From positions 3,355,501 through 3,419,500 of the forward strand of contig NZ_CP091037.1 of assembly GCF_021534965.1 (NCBI RefSeq): a DNA stretch of 64,000 nt, given 5' to 3'. Positions 8,394 to 16,155 of this stretch are shown piece after piece (within the stretch, counting starts at the first letter, position 1; every line of letters starts with the position of its first letter). Source of the DNA: Muricauda sp. SCSIO 65647 (GTDB lineage Bacteria > Bacteroidota > Bacteroidia > Flavobacteriales > Flavobacteriaceae). A program made the position numbers and the translations under genes. Below the pieces are notes generated by a model, which had not been told where the DNA came from, made no database searches, and saw only the letters and a list, made by a program, of their open reading frames with translations.

Positions 8394-9575
8394 ATGCCGA
8401 TGTCGCATATTTTTCCAAAAGAAATTGTTGAGTTCACTTCGCAGGCATACATCCCAAAAAATAAGGTCAAAAGCAGGGCCATCTATACCATCATTTTGAC
8501 TTTCTTCATCTTGGCACTTTTTTCACTGCCTTTTTTGACTGTTAAAATATTTTCCTCGGCACGGGGCGCCATAAGACCCGATACGGAACGAACGACCATT
8601 GTAAGCATCAATTCTGGCAAGGTGCTTTTTTCAAAGTTGGTCAATAATAGATACGTTCAAAGAGGTGAAGTGCTTCTTAGGCTTGAAAACCACGCGCTCG
8701 ATGACAAGATTGCATTGACCGAATATGAGACACAAAATCTTTCTGCCCAAATAAATGACCTCTACCATTTGATCAACGATAAAGGTATTCTTGTTTCACG
8801 AATAACATCGGGTAAATACCAAAAAGAGTGGCTATGGTATCAAGAAGAGTTAAATGAACATTTGGCGCGGATCAAAAAATTAAAAGTTGACCACCAAAGA
8901 AACAGCATATTGTTACAAAAGGGAGTCATCGCCAAGGCCGAATATGACAATGTCAAATTAGATTATGATTTAGCCCTGAATTCACTGAACCAGTTAAAGA
9001 AAAGGCAACTGAACACTTGGCAGGCCACCTTGACAGAATTGGAGAACAGCCTGAGTACTACAAAGAGCAAAAAATCCCAGCTCCAAAAAACCAAAAAAGA
9101 ATATACGATTGCCGCGCCCATGAGCGGCACTTTGGTCAATGTCTTGGGTATTCAACAAGGGAGTGTGGTATCATCGGGTGTTGCATTGGGTGAGATTTCA
9201 CCAGACTCCCATTTATTGGCAGACTGCTATGTAAGCCCGGTTGACATAGGGCTCATCAAAAAAGAAAAACCTGTCAATTTTCAGCTCGATGCCTACAACT
9301 ATAACCAATGGGGGCTGGCCACAGGGCAAATCATCGAAATATCTGAAGATGTTGAACTTATCGATGACCAACCCGTATTCAGGGTCAGGTGCAAAATCAA
9401 TGAAAAATATCTTGAGTTACGAAATGGGGCGAAAGGCAAGATTAAAAAAGGTATGACCTTCAACGCCCGTTTTGAGTTGACCGAACGCACGCTTTATCAG
9501 TTATTGTACGATGAAGTAGACGATTGGGTGAACCCGTCAAGAAAAGAATTGCAGCAAACAGATTTGTCTTTATGA
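8394..9575 (+). CDS. HlyD-family periplasmic adaptor (membrane fusion protein)
   Basis: 393 residues. One N-terminal TM helix (about residues 28-52, YTIILTFFILALFSLPFLTV), then a biotinyl-lipoyl-like strand pair (SINSGKVLFSKLVNN / VQRGEVLLRLE), a long coiled-coil hairpin (about 100-235), the second lipoyl half (IAAPMSGTLVNVLGIQQGSVV) and a beta-barrel segment. Such adaptors link an inner-membrane ABC exporter to an outer-membrane channel. The exporter encoded immediately downstream (PCAT) is the obvious partner. No TolC-like gene is in the island, so a genomic TolC elsewhere would be needed. In-frame ATGs at 8394 and 8400 are both possible starts. Confidence 0.88.
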   Translation: MPMSHIFPKEIVEFTSQAYIPKNKVKSRAIYTIILTFFILALFSLPFLTVKIFSSARGAIRPDTERTTIVSINSGKVLFSKLVNNRYVQRGEVLLRLENHALDDKIALTEYETQNLSAQINDLYHLINDKGILVSRITSGKYQKEWLWYQEELNEHLARIKKLKVDHQRNSILLQKGVIAKAEYDNVKLDYDLALNSLNQLKKRQLNTWQATLTELENSLSTTKSKKSQLQKTKKEYTIAAPMSGTLVNVLGIQQGSVVSSGVALGEISPDSHLLADCYVSPVDIGLIKKEKPVNFQLDAYNYNQWGLATGQIIEISEDVELIDDQPVFRVRCKINEKYLELRNGAKGKIKKGMTFNARFELTERTLYQLLYDEVDDWVNPSRKELQQTDLSL

Positions 9576-9680
9576 TATGGTTGTTAAAAAGAGGGGAACA
9601 ATTTCGCCAATCGCATAGAATGAAGATACTGGACCAAAAACCGAAGAGTGCACTTTTGTGTTTTTTCAAATCAAAAGCAT

Positions 9681-11861
9681 ATGGCAAGGACTACGATTAA
9701 ACAACATGATATTACCGATTGTGGGGCAGCTTGCCTAGCATCCATTGCTACGCATTTTGATTTTCAGATACCCATTTCGAGAATACGGCAATACGCGGGT
9801 ACCGATAAAAAGGGAACAAATGTGTACGGTCTCATCAAAGCTGCCGAGAAAATGGGATTTGAGGCAAAAGGGGTCAGAGGTGATTTTGAAAGTCTGTTCA
9901 AAATTCCCAAACCGGCTATAGCCCATGTAATTGTCAAAGAGCGCCTACACCATTATGTAGTCATTTATAAAGTGACCAAGAACCATATCGTGGTCATGGA
10001 TCCTGGAACGGGAAAAATGGAAAAACGTTCGCATGAAGCCTTCAAAAGAGAATGGACAGGAGTGTTGGTGCTTATGTTGCCCCAAGAAGATTTTAAAACG
10101 GGCAATGAAAAAATTTCAGTTTTCAAACGCTTTTGGTTTTTGTTGCGGCCCCATGCGGGTGTGTTGTTGCAAGCCTTTATTGGGGCAATTGTCTATACCC
10201 TGTTGGGTTTTTCGACCTCGATCTATATTCAAAAAATTACTGATCATGTTTTGGTCGATGGCAATGGCAATCTGTTAAACCTCTTGAGCATCATTATGGT
10301 GGTCCTTTTGCTGATACAGTTGATAATAGGTGCTTTCAAAGATGTTTTTCTTATCAGAACAGGACAACAAATCGATGCGCGGTTGATATTGGGCTATTAC
10401 AAGCACCTATTGAAATTGCCGCAACAATTCTTCGATACAATGCGCGTAGGTGAAATCATCTCAAGAATCAATGATGCGGTCAAGATTCGCAATTTCATCA
10501 ACGGGGTATCGTTGAACCTGACCGTCAATGTGTTGGTCATCATCTTTTCTTTTGCGATCATGTTTACCTATTATTGGAAGTTGGCCCTTATCATGTGTGC
10601 CATCATTCCCCTTTATTTGATTATCTATTGGATTACCGACCGCTTGAACAAAAAGGTTGAGCGCAGGGTCATGGAGAAGGCTGCTGACCTTGAAAGTCAA
10701 TTGGTCGAATCGTTGAATGCGGTGGGCACCATAAAAAGGTTTGGATTGGAAGACTTTGCCAATGCAAAGACCGAGACAAGGTTCATAAGGCTTTTGAAGA
10801 CGGGGTACAAATCGGCTTTGAACCATGTGTTTTCAGGTACTGGTTCAAACACTATCGCCCAACTCTTTACCATTATCTTGCTCTGGTCGGGATCTGGTTT
10901 TGTTATAGACAGACAGATTACCCCGGGCGAATTATTGTCGTTTTATGCCATCATTGGCTATTTCACCGGGCCATTGACCAGTTTGGTGGGTGCCAACAAA
11001 GAAATACAGAATGCCCTTATAGCCTCTGACCGTCTTTTTGAGATTATGGACCTTGAGCGGGAAGAAACCGATCAAAAGGTACAACTGACCAGAAAAAAAA
11101 TAGGCGATATCAGATTTGAAAAGGTACATTTCAGTTATGGTACAAGGGTCGAGGTGTTCAAAGACTTTGACCTGACCTTAGAGAAAGGGAAGATTACGGC
11201 CCTGGTGGGCGAAAGTGGCTCGGGCAAATCAACGCTGATTTCACTTTTACAAAATATCTATCCGATCAGTTCAGGAAAGATAACCATAGGGGATTATGAC
11301 CTTAGGTACCTTAACAATGAAAGCTTAAGAAACAAGGTGGCAGTGGTGCCGCAAAAAATAGATTTGTTCGCAGGCAACGTTATTGAAAACATCGCTGTTG
11401 GCGAATTTGAGCCCGATATGGAGCGCATTCTCAAGATCTGCACTGATATCGGAATTCTAGAGTTCATCGATAGCTTGCCCAATGGCTTTAACACCTATCT
11501 GGGTGAGAACGGAGCCACCCTTTCAGGGGGGCAGCGGCAGCGCATCGCCATTGCCCGGGCCTTGTACAAGAGGCCTGAAGTGTTGGTGATGGACGAGGCC
11601 ACCTCGTCGTTGGACAGTGGCGCCGAGAACTTTGTACAAAAAGCCATCGAACAGTTGCGTGAACAGGGCAAGACCATTGTGTTGATCGCCCATCGGTTGA
11701 GCACTGTTGTCAATGCTGATAGAATCATAGTGTTGGAAGAAGGTCAAGTTCTGGAAGAAGGACCACATTGCCAGCTCTACGATAAGAAGGGAACCTATTA
11801 TAAATTATGGCAGCGGCAATTACCGTCTTTTTTGCCAATACATAAACCTGTCAATCAATAA
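9681..11861 (+). CDS. peptidase-containing ABC transporter (C39 peptidase - TM - ATPase)
   Basis: 726 residues from the preferred start MARTTIKQ (an upstream in-frame ATG at 9648 gives an unlikely extension). Residues ~1-130 form a C39 Cys peptidase with the oxyanion Gln in KQHDITDCGAACL (Gln8, Cys14), the His in HHYVVIYKV and the Asp in MDPGTGK, so all catalytic residues are present. TM helices span ~160-450. The ATPase has Walker A (GESGSGKST), signature (LSGGQRQR), Walker B (VLVMDEATSSLD) and the H-loop (IAHRLS). Such transporters cut leader peptides after a double-glycine site and export the product. The GG peptides encoded 450-750 bases downstream are likely substrates. Confidence 0.93.
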   Translation: MARTTIKQHDITDCGAACLASIATHFDFQIPISRIRQYAGTDKKGTNVYGLIKAAEKMGFEAKGVRGDFESLFKIPKPAIAHVIVKERLHHYVVIYKVTKNHIVVMDPGTGKMEKRSHEAFKREWTGVLVLMLPQEDFKTGNEKISVFKRFWFLLRPHAGVLLQAFIGAIVYTLLGFSTSIYIQKITDHVLVDGNGNLLNLLSIIMVVLLLIQLIIGAFKDVFLIRTGQQIDARLILGYYKHLLKLPQQFFDTMRVGEIISRINDAVKIRNFINGVSLNLTVNVLVIIFSFAIMFTYYWKLALIMCAIIPLYLIIYWITDRLNKKVERRVMEKAADLESQLVESLNAVGTIKRFGLEDFANAKTETRFIRLLKTGYKSALNHVFSGTGSNTIAQLFTIILLWSGSGFVIDRQITPGELLSFYAIIGYFTGPLTSLVGANKEIQNALIASDRLFEIMDLEREETDQKVQLTRKKIGDIRFEKVHFSYGTRVEVFKDFDLTLEKGKITALVGESGSGKSTLISLLQNIYPISSGKITIGDYDLRYLNNESLRNKVAVVPQKIDLFAGNVIENIAVGEFEPDMERILKICTDIGILEFIDSLPNGFNTYLGENGATLSGGQRQRIAIARALYKRPEVLVMDEATSSLDSGAENFVQKAIEQLREQGKTIVLIAHRLSTVVNADRIIVLEEGQVLEEGPHCQLYDKKGTYYKLWQRQLPSFLPIHKPVNQ

Positions 11862-11873
11862 AATCAACAGAAT

Positions 11874-12185
11874 ATGGCAAAACTTACCCAACAAATAGCA
11901 ATTCTAGAACGTATTGACCAATTGATACGCTTAAAGTCCACAGGAAAGCCAAAACAGTTAGCAGAGCGTTTGGGAGTATCAGAGGCTACAGTATTTAGAA
12001 TGATAGAGATCATGAAAGAAATGAATGCCCCAATATGTTATGATTTGACACGGCAAAGCTATATATATACGAAGATGACCAGTTTTAAATGTGGGTTTTA
12101 TGTTGAGGAACTGGATTCAATGACCGAAAGAAACCTTTCAGGTGGATGTGGTTTTGTCAATATGAAACAATTGCTGAATTTTTAA
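11874..12185 (+). CDS. small HTH protein with a C-terminal double-glycine motif
   Basis: 103 residues. A HTH-11/DeoR-like N-terminal domain (residues ~8-50: IDQLIRLKSTGKPKQLAERL, VSEATVFRMIEIMKEM) is followed by a short wing (CYDLTRQSYIYTK), typical of small DNA-binding proteins next to bacteriocin peptide genes in Bacteroidetes. The C-terminus extends unusually to LDSMTERNLSGG followed by CGFVNMKQ, which resembles a C39-type GG cleavage site. The gene begins 12 bases after the exporter stop, so it is co-transcribed. It is a probable local regulator of the peptide genes; whether the GG site is used is unknown. Confidence 0.75.
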   Translation: MAKLTQQIAILERIDQLIRLKSTGKPKQLAERLGVSEATVFRMIEIMKEMNAPICYDLTRQSYIYTKMTSFKCGFYVEELDSMTERNLSGGCGFVNMKQLLNF

Positions 12186-12198
12186 CATTTTCTTTTTT

Positions 12199-12221
12199 CC
12201 ACTCTTAAAAAATGAGAGTGG
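12199..12221. other. short hairpin after the HTH gene
   Basis: CCACTCT and AGAGTGG form a 7-bp stem around a 9-base A-rich loop, 13 bases past the HTH stop. No run of Ts follows, so a terminator role is weak; it could separate expression of the exporter genes from the peptides or be an operator. Confidence 0.35.
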
Positions 12222-12313
12222 TATGTTTCATCTTTACGGCGTAACCAAAACAGCGCGCAATAGGAATTTCTGGTTTTGATTATAAAAAGTAATGTTTAAT
12301 TAAATAATAGAAA

Positions 12314-12454
12314 ATGGAAGATTTAGAGAATTACGGAGTTCAAGAAATTGGAACTAAAACCCAAGAATCGATTAATGGCGGCTTTTTTGGGCTTTTGCCG
12401 TTAATGTTTTATGCTGGAGTAGCAGTAGGTTATTTAGTAAACAAAAAATATTAG
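12314..12454 (+). CDS. double-glycine-leader peptide 1 (class IIb bacteriocin-like)
   Basis: 46 residues. The N-terminus MEDLENYGVQEIGTKTQES leads to INGG, a classic GG leader (hydrophobic residues at -4 and further back). The predicted mature part (residues 24-46) starts FFGLLPLMFYAG and has a GxxxG motif (GVAVG) and a basic end (NKKY). GxxxG in a single hydrophobic helix is typical of two-peptide (class IIb) bacteriocins. The leader resembles those of Flavobacteria bacteriocin-like peptides as I remember them. It is the first peptide gene after the exporter and HTH genes. Confidence 0.75.
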   Translation: MEDLENYGVQEIGTKTQESINGGFFGLLPLMFYAGVAVGYLVNKKY

Positions 12455-12458
12455 GGTG

Positions 12459-12611
12459 GTGGAAAAAATAAAAATTGAAAACTTAGGATTAAAACCACTT
12501 TGCAATCATGAGATGAAACAAACAGGTGGGGGCTTTGGATGGATTGTAATAGCTTCAATTGCAGCTTTTGCCATTGGGTATCAAATTGGAAAAGATTTAG
12601 CCGAAAGGTAG
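12459..12611 (+). CDS. double-glycine-leader peptide 2
   Basis: 50 residues, initiating at GTG (12459; an adjacent in-frame GTG at 12456 is possible), 4 bases after peptide 1. The leader includes KIENLGLKPLCNHEMKQTGG; the predicted mature part begins GFGWIVIASIAAFAIGYQIG and ends KDLAER. It has one hydrophobic helix and a GxxxG (GYQIG). The C-terminal FAIGYQIGKD matches the motif in peptides 3, 4 and 5 of this island. The tight spacing with peptide 1 suggests a two-peptide pair. Confidence 0.72.
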   Translation: MEKIKIENLGLKPLCNHEMKQTGGGFGWIVIASIAAFAIGYQIGKDLAER

Positions 12612-12631
12612 TTAGCATGGAGTAAGTGATA

Positions 12632-12742
12632 ATGAAAAACGAGGTAGATAAAAAATTTAACCTAATCGGATTGATTGCTCTAATTTTAATTCTCATATTC
12701 TTCATGGGGTATATGATTGGTAAAGACATGGTGGGTGTTTAG
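12632..12742 (+). CDS. 36-residue membrane peptide 3 with GYxIGKD motif
   Basis: 36 residues from ATG at 12632. A short basic/acidic head (KNEVDKKFN) is followed by one hydrophobic helix (LIGLIALILILIFFMGYMIG) and the tail KDMVGV. There is no GG leader, but the C-terminal GYMIGKDM is nearly the same as in peptide 2 (GYQIGKDL). It may be a leaderless peptide or a membrane-bound partner or immunity peptide. It sits 20 bases after peptide 2, in the same transcription unit. Confidence 0.6.
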   Translation: MKNEVDKKFNLIGLIALILILIFFMGYMIGKDMVGV

Positions 12743-12787
12743 AGTGACATTATAAGCCGATTTAGAAGGAACTTGAAAAGAACTATA

Positions 12788-12862
12788 ATGCTTTCAAGTT
12801 CACTCGCTGAAGCTAAGTTTAGCTACGATTTAGGAAAGGACTTTTTCCACATAATGAAGTAA
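12788..12862 (+). pseudogene. 24-residue remnant of a motif-bearing peptide
   Basis: A 24-residue ORF (start ATG 12788; stop TAA 12860-12862) with the C-terminal segment AKFSYDLGKDFFHIMK. The last part (YDLGKDFFHIM) matches the motif in peptide 5 (FEFGRDFYAIM) and peptides 2 and 3, but no hydrophobic helix precedes it. The reading frame continues upstream to the stop of peptide 3. It reads as a decayed or truncated copy of a peptide gene; it could also be translated as it stands. Confidence 0.5.
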
Positions 12863-12885
12863 TATTATGCGATGAAAACTAAAAA

Positions 12886-12915
12886 AGAGACTGTCCTACC
12901 ATAAGGGCAGTCTCT
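12886..12915. terminator. hairpin at the end of the first peptide gene group
   Basis: A 12-bp stem with one G-T wobble (AGAGACTGTCCT / AGGGCAGTCTCT, 6-base loop) lies 24 bases past the remnant ORF. It is preceded by six As and followed by an imperfect T-rich stretch. It is a probable terminator, perhaps better on the minus strand. Confidence 0.6.
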
Positions 12916-12959
12916 TAATGTTTTGCCATAATTCCATAATTATCTAATAAACTTATGAA

Positions 12960-13340
12960 ATGAAATCCAAGGCCCACACTGTATTGATCATTCTTATCAT
13001 TTCGCTTAGTTGCTTTGGATTGTTTTACAAACCATATGTTATTTCAAACAAAGTTGATGATTTTGGAATATCTGAATTTGGGTCAAGTTTATTCGGAATT
13101 AGCATATTTGCCATAATATCATATATAGGCTTATTGCGACTTACCAAGTACCGTATTCTTGATACGTTGATTTTTGGTGTGTTTTTTTTTGTCATGGACT
13201 CTTTAGGCCTAATTTGGGATAGAACAGCTAGTCTTAATGTTCTTGGCCCTCTCCTTGGAACATTTTTAGCAATGATAATTTTATTGTTGATAGACAAAAA
13301 ATTATTTATCAAAGAACTGGCCAAATTTGGAGGTAATTAA
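12960..13340 (+). CDS. small four-TM membrane protein, candidate immunity protein
   Basis: 126 residues, starting MKSKAHTVLIILIISLSCFG. Hydrophobic segments are at about 7-24, 42-60, 68-86 and 93-112. I see no catalytic motif. Small multi-pass proteins of unknown family beside bacteriocin genes are often immunity proteins, and the location between the peptide genes and further island genes, flanked by two hairpin terminators, fits that role, but this is inference only. Confidence 0.55.
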   Translation: MKSKAHTVLIILIISLSCFGLFYKPYVISNKVDDFGISEFGSSLFGISIFAIISYIGLLRLTKYRILDTLIFGVFFFVMDSLGLIWDRTASLNVLGPLLGTFLAMIILLLIDKKLFIKELAKFGGN

Positions 13341-13365
13341 ATGTTAGCACAATTAGATTTTTGGT

Positions 13366-13411
13366 AGAAGTTGTTTGACGAAAGTTCAAACAACTTCTAT
13401 TACTTTTTTAA
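13366..13411 (+). terminator. intrinsic terminator after the four-TM gene
   Basis: A perfect 13-bp stem (AGAAGTTGTTTGA / TCAAACAACTTCT, 7-base loop, 13366-13398) is followed by a T-rich tract ending in six Ts. It lies 26 bases past the stop of the 126-residue gene. Confidence 0.8.
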
Positions 13412-13430
13412 CAGTCACTTATTCAGGGAG

Positions 13431-15308
13431 ATGTCGGTTTGTTTTTTGTCACGGTTCTTTTTTTTATTTGGTTCACTGTTCCTTTACCAATCGGGTTTTT
13501 CCCAATTGACCTTTTCCGGAAAGGTGGTTGATGAGATGGGTGACCCATTGCCCTTTTCGCACTTGGTGTTTGAGGGGGTCAATATAGGAACAATCTCAAA
13601 CGAAGATGGGTTGTTTAAATTGGTATGTAGTTCTGAAACCGCAGAAAGACGACTGGTCATATCCTTAATGGGCTACCATACAAAGAAGATATATTTGTCC
13701 AAAGGGTTTACTGAAATCATACTTGCTGAAAATGTCACACAACTGGCTGGGGTGACCCTTACCCCAAAAGATTACGGAAAAGAGCTTATTGAAAGGGCCA
13801 TTAATGCCATTCCCGATAATTATCCCATGGCCCAAGAACGGCATAGGGGGTTTTTAAGAGAAACAACCGAGTGGGATGATAACTTGGGCAGTCCCATATA
13901 CATAGCTGAGGCCGTAATAGAATCTATCAAAAAATCATATCAACAGCGGGAGCGTTCCGGTGAGGTAAAGCTTATTGAATTCCGTAAATATGAGAGTGGC
14001 TTGTTAGATTCCTTAAAAACAAGAATCCATGCAGGTTCCCATCATGCACACAGATTTGATGTGGTGCATCGTAGAGAAGGGGCTTTGGGTAGGCCAAGCC
14101 AATATGCCTATAAAATCATTGATACCCTAAGGCAAGGGGATAAGAGCGTTTACAACGTTTTTTTTGAAAAGAAGGGAAAACTCTCGGGCAATGTCTTTAT
14201 CCAAGATTCCTCATATGCCATTGTAAAGGCCAATTATAAGTACCGTTCTTTTTTTGATATTCCCGATCAACGAAGGCAGTTTTTAAACTTTGAGGTCAGC
14301 TATGAACAAGGAAGTGATGGATTGTGGCGGTATAAATATTCCCATTACGAAACAGGATTTAGAAGACAGAATAAACAACTTCTCCTAACAAGTACCTATG
14401 TGACCAGTTCCACCGATAGGAATAATGCCAAGATACCCTATTTGGAAAGGATGCAGTTCAATGATATTTTACTGGAGGACCAAAAAGAATACAAAGCTGA
14501 TTTTTGGCGCGATTATAACATTATTCTACCTGATGAAAAATTTGAGGCTCTTTTTGCAAAAGCACAAAACAGCAACAATCTAGAGGAGGGAAATGAAGCA
14601 GTAGAAGAAGCAGAAGAAAAGGTGCCCAAACTTTACAAGATACTTCGGCGCATCTCACATGAAATAAGCTTTTTCCATACATTGATCCGCAGCAATCCTT
14701 ACACTTTGAATTACAATACTTCCACATTTGGTTTGGAACGAGCGAATAATGGGGAAAATAGAAGTGGGTGGGGCATACGGTCATCATTGTTGTATGAAGT
14801 TGGGCCAAACCTTCATGTCGGATATGTTGTCGAAGGAAAGATTTTCAAAACAGGGGTAACCTCGCACGATTTGGTTATCACAAAGGCCATTAACCTAAAC
14901 CCAAAAGGCAGGCCAATAATTATTTCTCCAGAACTACGATTGGGACATCAGCAAATGGATTGGTATGTTGATACATTGAATACTTCAGGTGATTTTACGG
15001 TCAAGGGTACATCTTTTGATAGTGATAGGGTGGCAATTTTTCTTTCTGAGAGGGTATTCAGGGCAGTACTGGGCATTCAACTTGCGATTGAGAAAAGCAA
15101 TACACTTCACTTTTTCCTGAATACGGGATTTAATTTCCCCTTTAGTGGAAAAATGGGTGTTCTGCTCAAGGAGAAAGACGGTTTTTTTCTTTTTAGAAAA
15201 AAAGCGTTTTTAGAGAACAATAATGAAAACCTTGTGATTAGGCCCAATACTTCATCAGTTTTGGAAAACACATGTATACTGAGCGCAGGGTTACGATTCA
15301 GTCTTTGA
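13431..15308 (+). CDS. carboxypeptidase-regulatory-like domain outer-membrane protein
   Basis: 625 residues from MSVCFLSRFFFLFGSLFL. A farther upstream ATG lies inside the terminator hairpin and is not credible. After the signal peptide, residues ~25-105 form a CarboxypepD_reg-like beta-sandwich (FSGKVVDEMGDPLPFSHLVF ... SLMGYHTKKIYL). The remainder is beta-rich and ends in an aromatic-type strand (LSAGLRFSL), suggesting an outer-membrane barrel or surface protein. No TonB plug is seen. An acidic linker (NNLEEGNEAVEEAEEK) lies near residues 385-400. I recall similar proteins near peptide-export loci in Bacteroidetes, with no known function. Confidence 0.65.
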   Translation: MSVCFLSRFFFLFGSLFLYQSGFSQLTFSGKVVDEMGDPLPFSHLVFEGVNIGTISNEDGLFKLVCSSETAERRLVISLMGYHTKKIYLSKGFTEIILAENVTQLAGVTLTPKDYGKELIERAINAIPDNYPMAQERHRGFLRETTEWDDNLGSPIYIAEAVIESIKKSYQQRERSGEVKLIEFRKYESGLLDSLKTRIHAGSHHAHRFDVVHRREGALGRPSQYAYKIIDTLRQGDKSVYNVFFEKKGKLSGNVFIQDSSYAIVKANYKYRSFFDIPDQRRQFLNFEVSYEQGSDGLWRYKYSHYETGFRRQNKQLLLTSTYVTSSTDRNNAKIPYLERMQFNDILLEDQKEYKADFWRDYNIILPDEKFEALFAKAQNSNNLEEGNEAVEEAEEKVPKLYKILRRISHEISFFHTLIRSNPYTLNYNTSTFGLERANNGENRSGWGIRSSLLYEVGPNLHVGYVVEGKIFKTGVTSHDLVITKAINLNPKGRPIIISPELRLGHQQMDWYVDTLNTSGDFTVKGTSFDSDRVAIFLSERVFRAVLGIQLAIEKSNTLHFFLNTGFNFPFSGKMGVLLKEKDGFFLFRKKAFLENNNENLVIRPNTSSVLENTCILSAGLRFSL

Positions 15309-15408
15309 AGCCTCTAGGTTTAATTAGGCAGGGGAGTTTAATGATTTTTCAATGAACGTGTTTGTTTTGCTTTTTAGTCAATTTCTTTAGTTTTCTTTTT
15401 AGGGCATC

Positions 15409-15948
15409 ATGATAGGTTTTTTTTGTCAGGAGATAGATAGGGTTCTAAATGTTAAGTCTTATCCGATATTCATAGCATATTTTTACGGTCTTGCCCTACT
15501 TTTTTTTATCCTTCCTTTAATGGGGGTTGAAGAGGTATTTGATTATAATCCAATTCAAAAAAACCCGATTTCTGAAATTAACAATAAATGGGTGTTTTTT
15601 ATCTTGATTGCGCTAATAGCACCTGTTTTAGAGACGCTAATATTTCAAATTTTCCTAATAAGGGGATGCTTTGTTTTTCTTTATCTTCTTTTTGGAAAAC
15701 GATTAAGCGAGGTGAAAACATTGTGGGTTTCCATTATCTTTTCGGCAATTGTATTTGGTCTATTTCACTTCTTTGATTTAACATATATAATAATTATGGT
15801 ATTCCTTGGGCTTTTCTGGGGGATAGTGTATTATTATTCTGAAAAAAGAAGTTTTTCCTCCTTTATCACGATATCAATCCTACACTCTTTATATAACATT
15901 ACAATAGTTGCAATCGAGGAGTTTAAAAGTGTTTTTAATTTCTTATGA
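15409..15948 (+). CDS. CPBP-family intramembrane protease (Abi/CAAX type)
   Basis: 179 residues with about five TM segments. The CPBP motifs are recognisable: APVLETLIFQ (motif 1, a variant of EExxxR in which the second Glu is Thr and the Arg is Gln), FGLFHFFD (motif 2, catalytic His) and LHSLYNITI (motif 3). CPBP proteins in bacteriocin loci act in immunity or maturation. The TGA stop overlaps the ATG of a downstream frame (15945), suggesting translational coupling. The variant motif 1 leaves catalytic activity uncertain. Confidence 0.75.
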   Translation: MIGFFCQEIDRVLNVKSYPIFIAYFYGLALLFFILPLMGVEEVFDYNPIQKNPISEINNKWVFFILIALIAPVLETLIFQIFLIRGCFVFLYLLFGKRLSEVKTLWVSIIFSAIVFGLFHFFDLTYIIIMVFLGLFWGIVYYYSEKRSFSSFITISILHSLYNITIVAIEEFKSVFNFL

Positions 15949-16042
15949 AAAAAAAAGAATATTGGTACTAACTGTTTTTTTTCTGCTTGTTGTATATCTT
16001 GGGATACAAGCAGGAATATGGTTGAGTGCAATGGAGTTCTAG
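15945..16042 (+). pseudogene. frameshifted small membrane peptide in a run of nine As
   Basis: The ATG overlaps the CPBP stop (ATGA) and is followed by nine As. As read, translation stops after eight residues (MKKKEYWY). One more A would give an open frame of about 32 residues: MKKKRILVLTVFFLLV, then VYLGIQAGIWLSAMEF, with a single hydrophobic helix and a GxxxG (GIQAG), like the other island peptides. It is a pseudogene by indel, a sequencing error in the homopolymer, or a slippage-controlled gene. Confidence 0.5.
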
Positions 16043-16155
16043 TAGTTTGAACCAATATATTTATTGTGTTCTTCTGATTTATTTAAAGAATCATATTACT
16101 ATTAACTACAATGTGCTTGTAAAAGGTTTCTATCATATAATCAAATAGAATAAAA

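Noticed and set aside
12451-12729. 92-residue minus-strand open frame across the peptide genes
   Set aside because: Antisense to peptides 1-3, which have leader and motif support; no domain in the product.
13371-13430. N-terminal extension of the carboxypeptidase-like protein
   Set aside because: The upstream ATG is inside a perfect terminator hairpin; the signal peptide starts at 13431.
14521-14808. 95-residue minus-strand open frame in the carboxypeptidase-like gene
   Set aside because: Fully inside a well-supported plus-strand coding region, with Leu-rich low-complexity sequence.
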